From contig CATQJL010000316.1 in NCBI GenBank assembly GCA_958299035.1, forward strand, positions 46,931,585 through 46,995,584: a stretch of 64,000 nucleotides of DNA, given 5' to 3'. Source of the stretch: Cylicocyclus nassatus (taxonomy: Eukaryota > Nematoda > Chromadorea > Rhabditida > Strongylidae). The notes under the pieces were generated by a model. That model had not been told where the DNA came from and ran no database searches. It was given only the letters and a program-made list of their open reading frames with translations. Positions within the stretch are counted from its first letter, which is position 1. Every line of letters begins with the position of its first letter. Position numbers and translations under genes: made by a program. Below are positions 37,901 to 49,169 of the stretch, piece after piece.

Positions 37901-39753
37901 TCAAGTATTCTTTGCTCCTGAATCACCGTCTACTTCCATACCGGAATCTGTGTGGCGATTGCCATTCCCATTCTTGATGTTGGCTTGTTCGTTAGAGTTG
38001 CCACTTCCGTTTTGGTTGTTTGAATCAGTCTCCATTGCAGCGTTAGAACTTGGATGTTCTGGCTCTTCACTTTCAGGCATAAACCTAAGATATTATAACT
38101 CGAGAAGGAGATCAGCCACTCGTCATCTCTGAAACAAAAGACAATGCTGGGCAGTTTGAGACTACTGAGACTAGAGACCCCGATAATAAACACTCGAAAA
38201 TTCCAGATCACCCGAATGCGAGTGCACAAATGAAAGAGAGAACTGCCTTCGAAATTTATGCTTAATTGCCTTCCCCATAAACCAGGAAAAACTTCGGAAG
38301 ACCTGGCAGCCAAGGGCAGCGGGAAATGAGGAAGCAGAGCTGCTACCACCGACTCCCCATCATTCTCCCTCAGAAAGTGATCTTGTACTATCAGTGGAGA
38401 GTGAATTACCAGAAAGTATATTGACAGATGTATCGAAATCATTGCAAGTGCGATGTAACTCTTTGCTATCGCAGGCCCTATCGAATGTGAATCAACGCAG
38501 CTGTGAACATACACCGAAAAGAAGCGATAACAGCTAAAGTCTTACCCTCCATCTTGCTGGACTGGATGATTTTCTTCAGTGGGTAGCAGCATCTGTTTAT
38601 TCCAGCCCTTCTCTGGTATTCGGCCGCTAGCAAGCACAGACTGGAGGTACTCAACTTCAGCAAGTGATCGTGCACTTGCAATAGCGTTCTGGAATTAAAA
38701 AGATGCAGAAATTTAAAAACTTTATGATGCATAAATCGAGCAAGCAAATAAACGGATAGATACCTGTATCTTTATCCTGTCTTCTGGTGTAAGAGCGGAT
38801 CCACTAACGCGAGAGACCTCATTATTTTCAGTTTCAGGAGGAGCATTAGTGCTTCGCTTGATAGCGTCACGAGCTTTCTGACCTTTCTTTCCTTTGAACA
38901 TTTTTAGAGCGGCCTGCCTTTCCTGTAGTCAATATACCGTCAAACTCAACGGTAGCCTAATATCTGCAAGCTATACTCACTGCTAGTCTTACTCGCTTGA
39001 AGTCAATCACACGTACAGAAGGCAACTTGTAAATGATATAGTTCCGATAATTAGTCTTGTGCGTGATAGGATTTCCAATAAATCTAAATACAAAGTATAA
39101 AGATAGTAAGACAGACTCATCCTTATGAACTGCACTCACGTGACGTATTCCAAATTTTTGCAATTTGCCAAAGGGTCTATATCTCCCAGCTCCGTGATGT
39201 TATTATTTGTCAAAGCAAGAATTTTCAGGTTTGGTAATTTCTCCCCGATATCAGGTTGTATGTAGCTGTAATAGATAAGGCAAAGTTAAGTTGAACTGAA
39301 AAGAAAAAAACTTACTGCACTCTGTTGTTATGCAAGTATAAGGTATGCATTCGTTTCAACAGTGGGAGATTGTCCAGTCTTTTGACGTCGTTATCTGTCA
39401 GATCGATCACATCAAACTGATCCTAAATGAATCATGCACTGATGAATCAAAAATTCCAAAACGTGGCGTTGTAAGGGATCTTCCTATACTTCTTCCAGAT
39501 AGCAAACACTTCATCCTGAGATAGCCCAAAAAAGAGAAACACAAAAAGAAGCCGAAAAAAGGGAAACACACAAAAAGAGTGATAAATTCTAGCGAAGATG
39601 TAAACAAGTGGAAAAGAAGGAAAAACTCACTCTTGTTACGCCCATATTTTCTATAACGGGAATCTTGTAGCCACGCAGATTCAACTCTCGCTCTCGCACA
39701 GTATTTATGAACTGTGGAGCGTTGTCGATGAGTTCAACAGTGAGGCGCACCAT
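37901..39753 (-). CDS. mog-2: U2 small nuclear ribonucleoprotein A' (314 aa, 7 exons)
   Basis: A core spliceosome subunit: U2A' pairs with U2B'' on U2 snRNA stem-loop IV in the nucleus and helps branch-point recognition. In C. elegans U2A' is MOG-2 (human SNRPA1). Exons on the reverse strand, first to last: 39631-39753, 39316-39422, 39140-39265, 38981-39083, 38764-38922, 38546-38688, 37901-38084; total 945 nt, all phases consistent. The start MVRLTVELIDNAPQF and RELNLRGYKIPVIENMG are typical of the family. Leucine-rich repeats cover residues 24-135 (DLTDNDVKRL, LYLHNNRV, LALTNNNITELGDI), followed by the cap GNPITHKTNYRNYIIYKLPS and the conserved FKGKKG segment at about 161-166. NAIASARSLAEVEYL near 207-221 is also conserved. 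The last 60 or so residues form a low-complexity E/S/N/G-rich tail that makes this longer than the human protein (255 aa). Confidence 0.95.
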
Positions 39754-40077
39754 GTCGTACTATCACTAATAAAATGTTAGAATGACATGATCTTGGCTCG
39801 CAAACAAGAAGTAGATCGGTAGATACCAAAGAAGCATCAACATTAGTTTTGACAACAATTTATCCTGCAAGGAACAAATCCGGCTTTGACTAGACATGAC
39901 CAAACGAGGTAAGTAGATAGAAACAAATATGTGGTCAACTTCATCTGATTTCAACTTGGGATAAACAACAATCAATATAAAACCAAGCTTCATCAGCAAG
40001 ACAATGTTTTCATCTAGAAAGGTTATATATATATCTGGATAAGAAAAATTCGATAATTTTTAACGACGCACAATTGT
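39754..40077 (-). promoter_or_regulatory. 324 bp intercistronic gap, possible trans-splice site
   Basis: The gap separates the stop of the TMEM222-like gene from the start of U2A' on the same strand. Just upstream of the U2A' ATG the reverse strand reads TTTTATTAG followed by 12 bases and then ATG, which could be a spliced-leader acceptor. Co-transcription is an inference. The gap is longer than the roughly 100 bp usual in C. elegans operons. Confidence 0.35.
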
Positions 40078-41324
40078 TTAGAATAATGTCAGAAAGACTG
40101 TCAAAACAATACACATGACAATGAAAAATCCCCATTGCTTCAAGAAACCGCCAACACTGAAATATAATCACAGAACCTGTTAAAATGTTAGAAAAAGGGG
40201 AGACAAAAATTACCCCGTGTATTTCCCGAACAACTGCATATAGATCGCCAACTTCACCATATTCCATCGATCATGACCACCGTATTGCATAGTGTTCAAA
40301 GCCAGGGCAACATGCGAATGGCAATTGTCACAACACAGGTTATGCTGAAATAACCACTGACGCAGCAGCAACAAAAATTCTAGCATAAAGCCGCCATTCG
40401 GGATCGAACTTATTACTATGTCCGAGTAGACGGGAAGTCACAAATTTTTAGGCATCAATGATATATATAGTAAGAGATAATCCACGATCACTTGCACAGA
40501 AGCATGCAATTACTATATCAACAACTTTCAATGTGTTTTGATAAGAGCCTCTGTACAACCAGATATATAGCAGATCTACATTGTTTAAACCATATCATAG
40601 GAATTGCTTTGATCAAGCCAATAAGCAAAGAAATAATCAGACAAATTCTACTTTGGTGTCTTTTAATATTTCAAAAACAAATCAAGAAAGCGCCACTTCA
40701 TGTGGAGGATGCCGGCTTATTTTTTGCAAAAAGTCAAAAACTAAGTATACCATAAGCTTAGAGTCTTTCAAAAGAATGCGAGAGAAGCTAAAAATTGTAG
40801 AAATGTGCAAGTCATTGGAAGTAAATAAAAACAAAAACATCAAAACTATGTACTAACCATTCTTCCCTTGTATTCATCTGAAGCCTCTCGTATTGCTCTA
40901 TCATAAGTTTCTGCACCACCGTCCACGCATTCTACCGACAATTTCCAGTACATCGTTGGCCAATCAAAACCCATATCATCCTCCTAAAAGGTCATTCCTT
41001 AACAACGTTACTGCTCTGCAGATATATTGGCAGGAAAGAACTTACGGAAACATAATAACTTCCTGCGAAATCACGAATGATGCCTTTGCTCGTTGCGATG
41101 CCCATATGTCCGATCAAAGGGAAAATCCACCTGCCAGTCTCATTTTTGACAACTGGTCTTTAAAAATAACACAGATGAATACTTACGTCAACAATGGAAG
41201 TGGAGTCCAAACTATGCAGAAAGGAAATCGGTGTCGTCGCACATCAATCTCTGCCGAAGACATGTTTGGGTTCCCATCAACGAAAGTTGCACTATCTGAA
41301 TAGCTCTGCCGCGGATCCACCTTG
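40078..41324 (-). CDS. TMEM222: TMEM222 (DUF778) family membrane protein, N-terminus uncertain
   Basis: A conserved eukaryotic membrane protein family with no settled biochemical function. Exons on the reverse strand: 41187-41324 (5' boundary is an acceptor), 41046-41130, 40858-40983, 40214-40344, 40078-40156; phases agree and the stop is TAA. From the first in-frame ATG at 41263 the product is 165 aa; human TMEM222 is 208 aa. The open sequence continues upstream of this ATG to the acceptor TTTCTTTAG, so either an extra 5' exon exists or this is a spliced-leader site. Conserved features: RFPFCIVWTPLPLLTW, IGHMGI, IIRDFAG, YWKL, the cysteine-rich HNLCCDNCHSHVALALN (residues 97-113), W..V, FGKY, and a C-terminal hydrophobic helix. 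It lies head to tail with U2A'. Confidence 0.9.
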
Positions 41325-43715
41325 CTAAAGAAAAAATGTTATTGAAATGGATTTTAGGGAAAGAAAGAAGCGAATGAAAGACATGTTTTGAAATTTTTTT
41401 GCTGTCCGCAACGAAATTCAAACCCCACGCAATATTGCGTAGTCGAACTACTGCACCATGGATGAGATGGGAACTCCTCTTTTAAACTTCGAATACAACC
41501 AAGCAAATCTGCTTCAAAGTAAGAAATTGTATCTTTTTAAAAACAATGTGGCAGTACCTTCGCGTCCACTCGGTATATACTTTCCTTGTAAGAAAGAAGC
41601 AGAGAAAGAGGATGAAATAACGTCAATCAGCTAGCTTTTCCTTCCATATTTCGGAATAGGAAAGTTAAAGCTCTAACAGCACAAAGACATACTTTTTGCA
41701 TCATTGTGCTTGTGATGGGACCTTTAATGGCTTCAAACATGCTTAGAAACTGAAACACGTACTTAAATCTACACATGGCTGCGCAAAGCGCGCCCCGTGC
41801 CCCATTGCTAATTTCTCCGCCGCGCAGGATCCTCACTGTTGGAGCACGTTAGACATAGTGGACTTGCTCTCTATGCTTCTGATTAACGTAATTGTGAATG
41901 CTTTAGTAGTTTTTTCAGGTCCATATACCAATGTCTCAGGTCTAAGGTGAGGTAAAATTCCTTACAAATACTTTTTTTAGTATAGTTGGAAGCTTAGAGT
42001 AGCCTAAAGGTTCTTTAAAGTTTCCCTCTTCTTATGCAGTGTTAGAATGGTTCATCGCCTTATGTAATTATTAAAGTTTGTCTGTTTGAAAGTTGAGATA
42101 CGTATCATTGTAATGTATTCTTCGTATGTACAGGCAGGTTGTCTGAAGTCTGAACCTAGCTCGCTTCATTGAATGTGTACGGACTTAGATCTTTTATTTT
42201 ATTACTCGATCTGTGCCAATGTTGACTTTCAACAAAAATCGAAGAGGGTTTCTCCTTTTGTTAAACTTTACGAAGCTTTAGTATTCGACTGATGTCCGGA
42301 ACTTGATTGCAACAATATCAAAAGTTCCACTGACCTGAGGAGTAGGTCTGGATCGGAAACGATTTTGGATGCATGCCTCTTCTTATGAGTGTGTCGCTGT
42401 TCAGCAGCTATTTGCACTTCCCAAAAAGTAGGAACGATAGAATAGTGGTTGGTCATGATAGGGAGTTATCAAAGCAAAAAACTATATGATACAAAGCCTA
42501 AATGTATGCATACAACCTAGATTTTGATACGAACAGCTACGATTGATGAATAAAGGAGCAGTCCTCCCTGACTTAGTATATTTGACCAGCTTTTGTAAGG
42601 TTTGTCGATAGCAACATCCATTTGTTATGCACTGCAATGTTTCGACTGTGAAAAACCTACGTTTGTCAGACAGCTCACAGCTCCACTACACATTCATCCC
42701 TACACCAGGCACGCATCAGTGAACAGCAATTCCTTAGTCAAACTGCAAGACTGCCTCTATGATTTTCTTTCACAGGAAGAATTCGGTCTATATGTTCTGG
42801 TAAGAGAAAAAATTGACTCACAAAACGAATGAAGCAGTTCTTAGCTAAAGACATTAGGATGGTTTTTGATAAAGAAAGTTTTACTCCTCTTTTTTGTCCT
42901 AAGTCGAGGTTTACTTGCGAAACCATTACTGAGAATTTGATTTTGAAAAGAATATATTGTGCGCTTGATACAATGATGATTTATTTCACCCATACGAGAT
43001 GTCCATTCGCCCCTCAATACAGTTTAAGGTATGAACGACAGCAAAAAACGACATCTGTGGTAGTGTCCATCACTCTATCGATGGACTAACAAAACACTTT
43101 AGGATGTTTTTCGATTACGAATCAATAAGCAAAAGATTCAAGAACAGACATGCATTTGTTGATCCGACTCAAATTACCCCAGCATCATTAGGATTCTTTC
43201 TGCACAATATACCTCACGCTACAATTTGTGCCATGAATCTTGGGAAACACCAATACTTTTAATCTGCGATGGTCACATCACTTTCACATGCAAAGAACGC
43301 ACTTGTTGGCATTTTACTGCAATGGACTGTACGCCAACAAGCAAAGAATAACAACTGTATGCAAAAATCACTTACACGGCAGGACCCTGTGCAAAGAATC
43401 ACAAGTTCACTGTGTTTAGCGTGCTCCGGGAGCATAAATCTGTGCGGCGGCTAATTTCGCACTGGGTCATGGGGCGCGCTCTGCGCAGCCATGTGTAGAT
43501 TTAAGTACGTGTAGAAACTGAAGGCATGCAAATTTGGACTCAGCAGCCTTTGGCTCGCCATGGGGACCTGCAGGTGATGCGGAGCCACTCAACTAGGAGA
43601 AATTTACTGAAGTTTCATTCAATTTCTGATAATAAGCAATTTTTATTTCAGTTCTTTGCTAATCTACAAAGATTTGCTGACTAAAAAGACATATATAATA
43701 TTATATAGCTTATAC
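41325..43715. other. Upstream of the TMEM222 gene; inverted 85 bp pair, no gene recognised
   Basis: About 85 bases at 41750-41830 recur inverted at 43442-43530 (core GCGCAGCCATGTGTAGATTT and flanks AAGTACGTGT and GGGGCGCGC). They may be the ends of an element or two independent repeat copies. Frames of 60-86 residues between 42600 and 43090 have no recognisable family. Confidence 0.45.
41398..41466 (-). repeat. tRNA-derived (SINE-like) sequence
   Basis: On the reverse strand TGGTGCAGTAG fits the tRNA A-box pattern and GGTTTGAATTT fits a degenerate B box about 28 bases later, with a possible anticodon-like hairpin ACGC...GCGT between them. The acceptor ends do not pair, and an A-rich stretch follows, so this looks like a tRNA-derived repeat or pseudo-tRNA, not a functional tRNA gene. 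Confidence 0.35.
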
Positions 43716-43755
43716 AGGGTGACCCAAGAAGATGTGCTCACTGTTAAAATGTGAA

Positions 43756-44046
43756 TATAGTCGTCCTCACCCCACTAGTCGGTCGGTGGACGAATTTGAA
43801 TTCGAACTGCAGCAGGCAGGTCGCGGCAGAGCACGGCACCTTAGCTCTCCGTTCAAATTCACGCATTCACTTTGCGTATTTCTTCGCCATTGCTTAACAG
43901 TTTTTGTATTGTTACAACGTGTTTGATCTATATTGAGTTTTTGTAATTGCTGAGCGTTGTCTCCTGCCGCGCTTTGCCGTGACACACCTGCCCCAATTCA
44001 AATTTGAATTCGTCCACCGACCGACTAGTGGGGTGAGGGCGACTAT
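43756..44046. mobile_element. Foldback element, 291 bp
   Basis: The left arm TATAGTCGTCCTCACCCCAC continues through CGGTCGGTGGACGAATT and is mirrored at the right, ending GGGTGAGGGCGACTAT. The arms are about 55 bases and nearly perfect. Just upstream, at 43717, CAGGGTGACCCAAGAAGATG resembles the left end of the CAGGGTGTCCC family. Confidence 0.7.
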
Positions 44047-44166
44047 AACTCTCTTATTAGGTTGTAAAGAGAATTCTGCCAAGAGAGCTTGAGTTGGATT
44101 GTTTTGATTGAATCTTCATCGTGAGCGGCTGTCAATTAGCGTATTTCGGACATGGGTACTGATAAC

Positions 44167-44741
44167 CTGGGGGGCAGGCGTTATGGAGCAAAGCTACGCC
44201 GCATTCCCCTGCGGTATATCCCGAGGGGCACTTGCGTTGCATCGCTTTTGATTGCAGCCGCAGGATAGCGCTGCCCCTGACAGCGGATCAAGCCATTCCG
44301 TATTACTACAACCTGATATATGTTCAAATAAGTAGATGAATCTTAAGGATAAATCAAAAGCTGACTATGGGATGATCCATCCAATGCTGGATTTGGGTTA
44401 AAAGAGTTCAAGAGAAGTGGAACACGAGTATTAACAGAGAAAAACAATAGAAATTTTCCGTCGATAGCTTTCCAAGAGAAATTAACTTCCTTATCTTTTA
44501 CTTTTTCTTGTCTTGCTTTGCAGACGCTTCTTCCTCATATTCTATATGAGGAAGAAGTCTTGAAATGCGTTTATCATCCACATTTTGATCTTTTTTTCTA
44601 TGAAGAATAAGGAGAATGGCTCAATCCGCTGAGTAGCGCTAGCTCCTTTGCAATTGCAATTAAGAGCGACGCAACGCAAGAGGTCCTCAGGATATACCAC
44701 AGGCGAATGCGGCGTAGCTTTGCTCCATAACGCCACGCCGC
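44167..44741. mobile_element. Foldback element, about 575 bp
   Basis: GGCGTTATGGAGCAAAGCTA and CGCCGCATTC in the left arm are mirrored at 44706-44736. Further in, CGATGCAACGCAAGTG-type and AATGGCTTGATCCGCTG-type segments also pair with the right arm. No coding capacity and no clear target duplication. Confidence 0.65.
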
Positions 44742-46065
44742 CGATAACCTTAGACTACTGGTTACATGAATGCTCTTTTTCGAGAAGCGCGCTGGCTGCG
44801 TTTTAGAACAGGTAATACAGAGCTCGATCTCTTGAACCCTGAATTCAGTGTGCTATTCTTGACTGGATGAATGCCCAGGTACAAGCTATACTCGGATGTC
44901 GCTTCATTCATCCAATACGAAGGGTATAAAACGGATTTTCAAATCAAGCTTCTGCAATTTCTGCTTATCTATAGTCTGAAAATTGTGCTTTTCGCAGACC
45001 TGAGCGGAACGGATTTTTTCCCATTTTTGGGTGTTTCGTCCTAGTTTACAGTTATTTCTTCAACCTGAATAGCTCTTTCAATAGCTGGGACCATCGCACA
45101 CTAAGAACACATCCCAAGCCAGCTTTTTGCATTTGCATTCATTTTTGGTAATCATGAGCATAGGTGGATAGAGGAGCAGGGTCCTCTCAGTGAATGGGGT
45201 TCTGGCTATGTCCAACCTAGAAAAGTGAATGGTTAACTAAGCCTTAAGATGAATGCTGACGCAAGCTTGCATTTTTTACGGAAGAGGGAGTGAGAAGAAG
45301 GAAAATGAGTGGTACAGAGGTGTAATTTGATTTTCTCAATGCTTAGGCTTTAGATGGTCATCCACCAGAGACAGGAAAGCTCAGCTACTCAGGAAAGCTT
45401 CATGTTTTATCAGTCGACATACTGTTCGAAAGCTTGGAAGAATGACGTAAACCGTCTCCTTTTTTCCAGCTCTCCTGTAAATTCACATACAAATTTTATC
45501 TAGCTGCAGCATCAGCCGATTTTATGCAATCACTTTGTGCTCCGTTCTTGAAAGGAAGAGAGAAGCTAGAAAAAGAGATGGTCAACGTCTACTGGCAAAG
45601 TTTTGCTATGTAGCATAGTCAGACAATTAGACGTTTCCATTCATTTTTTGCATAGAAATTTCCTCACAAATACGTGCATGTTTTCAGATTAAATGCCATG
45701 TATCTCCGAGAAGAGGAGGCTAGGAAAAAGAGACGGCTAGGTCGAATTTTCGTTTCATGAGCTTTCCAAAAATATATGAAAAAATATATATGAAAAAGCT
45801 TGTGGATCTAGTAAACTGGGGTGGAAATATTTACCATTAGTTTGCTCCACTCCGTCTCCTCAATGGCTTGGCTTTCAGGTGTCGCGAGCAAGACTTTATT
45901 GGAGCGGGAAAATTAATGCGCCAACAGTTTGTACACATTCGATATCTAAAAGCACGAGAAATCGACATAGACCGTCTCATTTTTTCTAAGCGTTCTGCTA
46001 ATCAGGTTGAGAAATTTTATCTAACTACAATATCAGCTAATTTGGTGATTTGCTTTATGCTTTAC
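44742..46065. other. No gene recognised
   Basis: Nothing identifiable apart from short frames. Confidence 0.45.
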
Positions 46066-46617
46066 TAGCTGGCTTACCCGGCTCCGCCCGGCCCTGTCAA
46101 AACACTATGTCAAAGAACACTATCCCTATCCCTGTAAGAAACTTCCCCTGTGCCCACGCCTACATGCCAAATCACTATCCCCGCTTTTAGTAATCAGCAT
46201 GCTCGATTACTCCCCTGTGCCAACTCCCAGCCCCGTAGCTCAAACTTTGCAAAAAATCGATAAAATCGATAAAAGTCATCGATAATCCTGAAAACTAATA
46301 TCGTGTTTGTAATCAGCATGCTCGATTACCCCCCTGTGCCAACTCCCAGCCCCGCAGCTCAAACTTTGCAAAAAATCGATAAAATCGATAAAAGTAATGC
46401 ACGTCAAAAAGTAATATTGTATTCGTGATCAGCATGCTCGTTTACCGCCCTGTGCCAACTCCCAGCCCCGTAGCTCAAACTTTGCAAAAAATCGATAAAA
46501 TCGATATCGATCGATGACGAAAAGTAGCCTATGACACCCGCCGGGGCCCGTAGTGTATGTGTGCCAAGTTTGGTCCGGATCGGTTCAGAAATGGAATTTT
46601 CTATTCGGAACATACGT

Positions 46618-46648
<31 letters not shown>

Positions 46649-46712
46649 TTCAGGAACATACGTGCAGACAGACAGACAGACAGACAAACAGACATTCAGC
46701 TTTATATATAAG
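46066..46712. repeat. Dispersed CTAGCTGGCTTACCCGG family with internal tandem copies
   Basis: Starts CTAGCTGGCTTACCCGGCTC. The block AATCAGCATGCTCGATTAC ... AAAAAATCGATAAAATCGAT occurs three times in a row (about 46192, 46312, 46427; roughly 115-120 bp spacing). It ends with two (CAGA)n tracts, each after AACATACGT, and TTTATATATAAGAT. Reading frames here are by-products. Confidence 0.75.
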
Positions 46713-46740
46713 ATTTTTGAAACGGAAAGGTATTTTTTAA

Positions 46741-47100
46741 AGGCAGCGTCCAGGCAAGTCTGGACATACGGGGTTCTGATGTAAAAAGTAATTTTGGGGC
46801 CCTAACTAAGACACTGCCCAAACGGCACCTATAATGGCAAACTCACAGTTGAGATATTCGCCTATAAACTGGACCCCGGGGTCGTTTGCATGGATTCATG
46901 GCGCGAACGCGTGGGTCCTCGAGAAACTGATGTTCGCGCCATGAATCCATGCGGATACGATCCCGGGGTCAGTTTGGAGGCGAATATTTCAACTGTGAGT
47001 TTACCATTAGAGGTGCCGTTTGGGCACTGTCTCAGTTAGAGCTCCAAGATTACCCTCCATGTGAGATCCCCATAAGCCCAGATTTGCCTGGGCGCTGCCT
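46741..47100. mobile_element. TTAA-flanked foldback element, 360 bp
   Basis: Terminal inverted repeats AGGCAGCGTCCAGGCAAGTC and its complement ending GGCGCTGCCT. TTAA lies on both sides (46737-46740, 47101-47104). The arms pair almost to the centre (CAAACGGCACCT, AACTCACAGTTGA, CATGGATTCATGGCGCGAAC). The TTAA target is shared with piggyBac elements, but the terminus does not begin CCC, so the superfamily is open. Confidence 0.82.
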
Positions 47101-47481
47101 TTAAGGATTCGCATGTGAATGAAACGCTCTAAAATTGAGGAATCTGAACGCTTCCTTACTTTCTATTGTGCTCTCCCAAAAAGGATATAATTTGGTTTTT
47201 CTCGTTGAACATACATCCATCGGCCAGATTTCCTATTCTTGCATAATTCTTCCCTTCAACAATATACATTAATTGAAGAATGTTGCTTATTCAATGAATC
47301 ATATGACCCCTAAACTTTTTGGGTTTATTTCGCTATCAAAACCAAACCACTCTGACTGAGACGGGAAGTTTCAAGCTTGGGTTGTCTCGCAAATATGAGG
47401 TCAAGCACTGACTGAGAAGAAGCAGCAACTGGCGGTCCCAAACTAAATATGCACCATTTATCACAGGTGTTTTATTATGCG
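47101..47481. other. No gene recognised
   Basis: Short spacer between two repeats. Confidence 0.4.
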
Positions 47482-48064
47482 ACTAGCTGGCTTACCCGGC
47501 TCCGCCGTATGTTCCGAATAGAAAATTCCATTTCTCAACCGATCCGGACCAAACTTGGCACACATACCCCTCGGGCCCCGGCGGGTGTCATAGGCTACTT
47601 TTCGTATCGATCGATATCGATTTTATCGATTTTTTGCAAAATTTGAGCTACGGGGCTGGGAATTGGCAGAGGGGTGTAATCGAGCATCCCGATTACGAAT
47701 ACAATATTAGTTTTCGAAATCGTGCATTACTTTTATCGATTTTATCGATTTTTCGCAAAATTTGAGCTAGGGGGCTGGAATTTGGCAGAGGGGGGTAATC
47801 GAGCATGCTAATCACCCCCGTGGGGGTGGTCAGCATGCTCGATTACACCCCTCTGCCAAATCCCAGCCCCGTAGCTCAAATTTTGCGAATCGATAAAATC
47901 GATATCGATCGATACGAAAAGTAGCCTATGACACCCGCCGGGGCCCGAAGTGTATGTGTGCCAAGTTTGGTCCCAATCGGTTCAGAAATGGAATTTTCTA
48001 TTCGGAACATACGTACACACATACAGACATACATACAAACAGACATTCAGCTTTATATATAAGA
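47482..48064. repeat. Dispersed CTAGCTGGCTTACCCGG family, head-to-head arrangement
   Basis: The left half runs inverted (CGTATGTTCCGAATAGAAAA ... GGTAATCGAGCATGC) and the right half runs forward (GTCAGCATGCTCGATTAC ... TTTATATATAAGAT), meeting at about 47812-47830 (CACCCCCGTGGGGGTG). It is a palindromic pair of copies of the family seen at 15768. Confidence 0.75.
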
Positions 48065-48403
48065 TTATGCCTTGACCCTAGCCTAACCTCAGTGAAGAGG
48101 GTCATTCAGATGCCGGCTCAAAAGTGAAGCGCCACAGAGTTTGCTCCACCTATCGCACTATTCAGACACTTGCTGCAGCGGCGCGCGCACCAAGTGCGCG
48201 CGGGTGCTCATAACTCCCGCCGCCGGCCATCAAATGGCGTGCGCGCCACGAGTAACGCGCGCCCCAATACATGGCACTCCCCTCGCAGTCTGGAACTCCC
48301 CATAAATGTTTTTTTTTGTTCTTTTCGCAGTGTAATGTGTATTTCAATGTAATTATGCGTGGTTTGGTTTATCATTTCATCATTATCGGTATATAAACCT
48401 TAT

Positions 48404-48808
48404 CTATATATATAAAACTCAATGTCTGTGAGGATGTTCGTTTAGTTGTTCGTTCGTTATAGAAACGCGCACCACTGAACCGATCTGGCTGAAACTTCGC
48501 ACACGTATATCTTCGACCCCGGCGGTGGTTTAGAGCTACTTTCCTCGGCGATTCGCCGGGCCATTCTATCGATTTATTGATTTGTTTACTCAAACCTAAG
48601 AAAATGAAGGGCCATCATGGCAACCGATCATTTTTACATACAAGCATGTAAGCAGGGGCGGTAAAGTCCATTTCGGTCTTAAAGTTGGTAGGGTGCGGCA
48701 ATTAGTCTGAAAGCGCTTTATGCGCATGTAAGAAATTTAGAGACGTAAGTTTACAAGTTCTGTTGACTTAACTTGAAGTCTCGGGTAAGACCGGGGCCAC
48801 CAGCTAGT
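48404..48808. repeat. Second dispersed repeat family, CTATATATATAAAACTC ... CAGCTAG
   Basis: Begins near CTATATATATAAAACTCAAT and ends GGGGCCACCAGCTAG. The inside has GAACCGATCTGGCTGAAACT, which parallels the phrase GAGCCGATCCTGACCAAGCT at 59920, so the two families share a plan (AT-rich start, conserved middle, CAGCTAG end). A GC-rich block at 48165-48290 lies just upstream. Confidence 0.55.
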
Positions 48809-49169
48809 TACAAATACAGGTCATCACGAAACGTGGATCACAGCATATAAGGGACCATAAAGCATGTATGATAGCAGGAACAACGATAAAACATGAAAAA
48901 ATGAACGCTTTGGAAACGTAATAACATGATAAAATTCAGCGACCACGAGAGGAAAAAATAAAACCAACAAGTAGTAATTGCCAACGGCGAAGCAGGAAAC
49001 TTAACAAAAACCAAAAAGTGTCGTACAAAAGGAACAACGATAAAATGAAAATGGGGCTAATCCTATTTTCTCCTGCGCTTAGGCTGTGGATTAGGTCGCG
49101 GATTAAGTGGCGGGTTAGGTGATAGCAAGTGAGGTGACCCGTTTGACGGAGATTCTCGTCCGATTCTTA

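Noticed and set aside
37930..38514. Reverse frame of 194 residues, the longest in the window
   Set aside because: It reads the last U2A' exon in the wrong frame and runs through the preceding intron. The correct frame joins exon 6 at 38546 to 38084 and encodes the acidic tail.
40893..41303. Forward frame of 136 residues
   Set aside because: Antisense to three exons of the TMEM222-like gene, which has matching phases and family motifs on the other strand.
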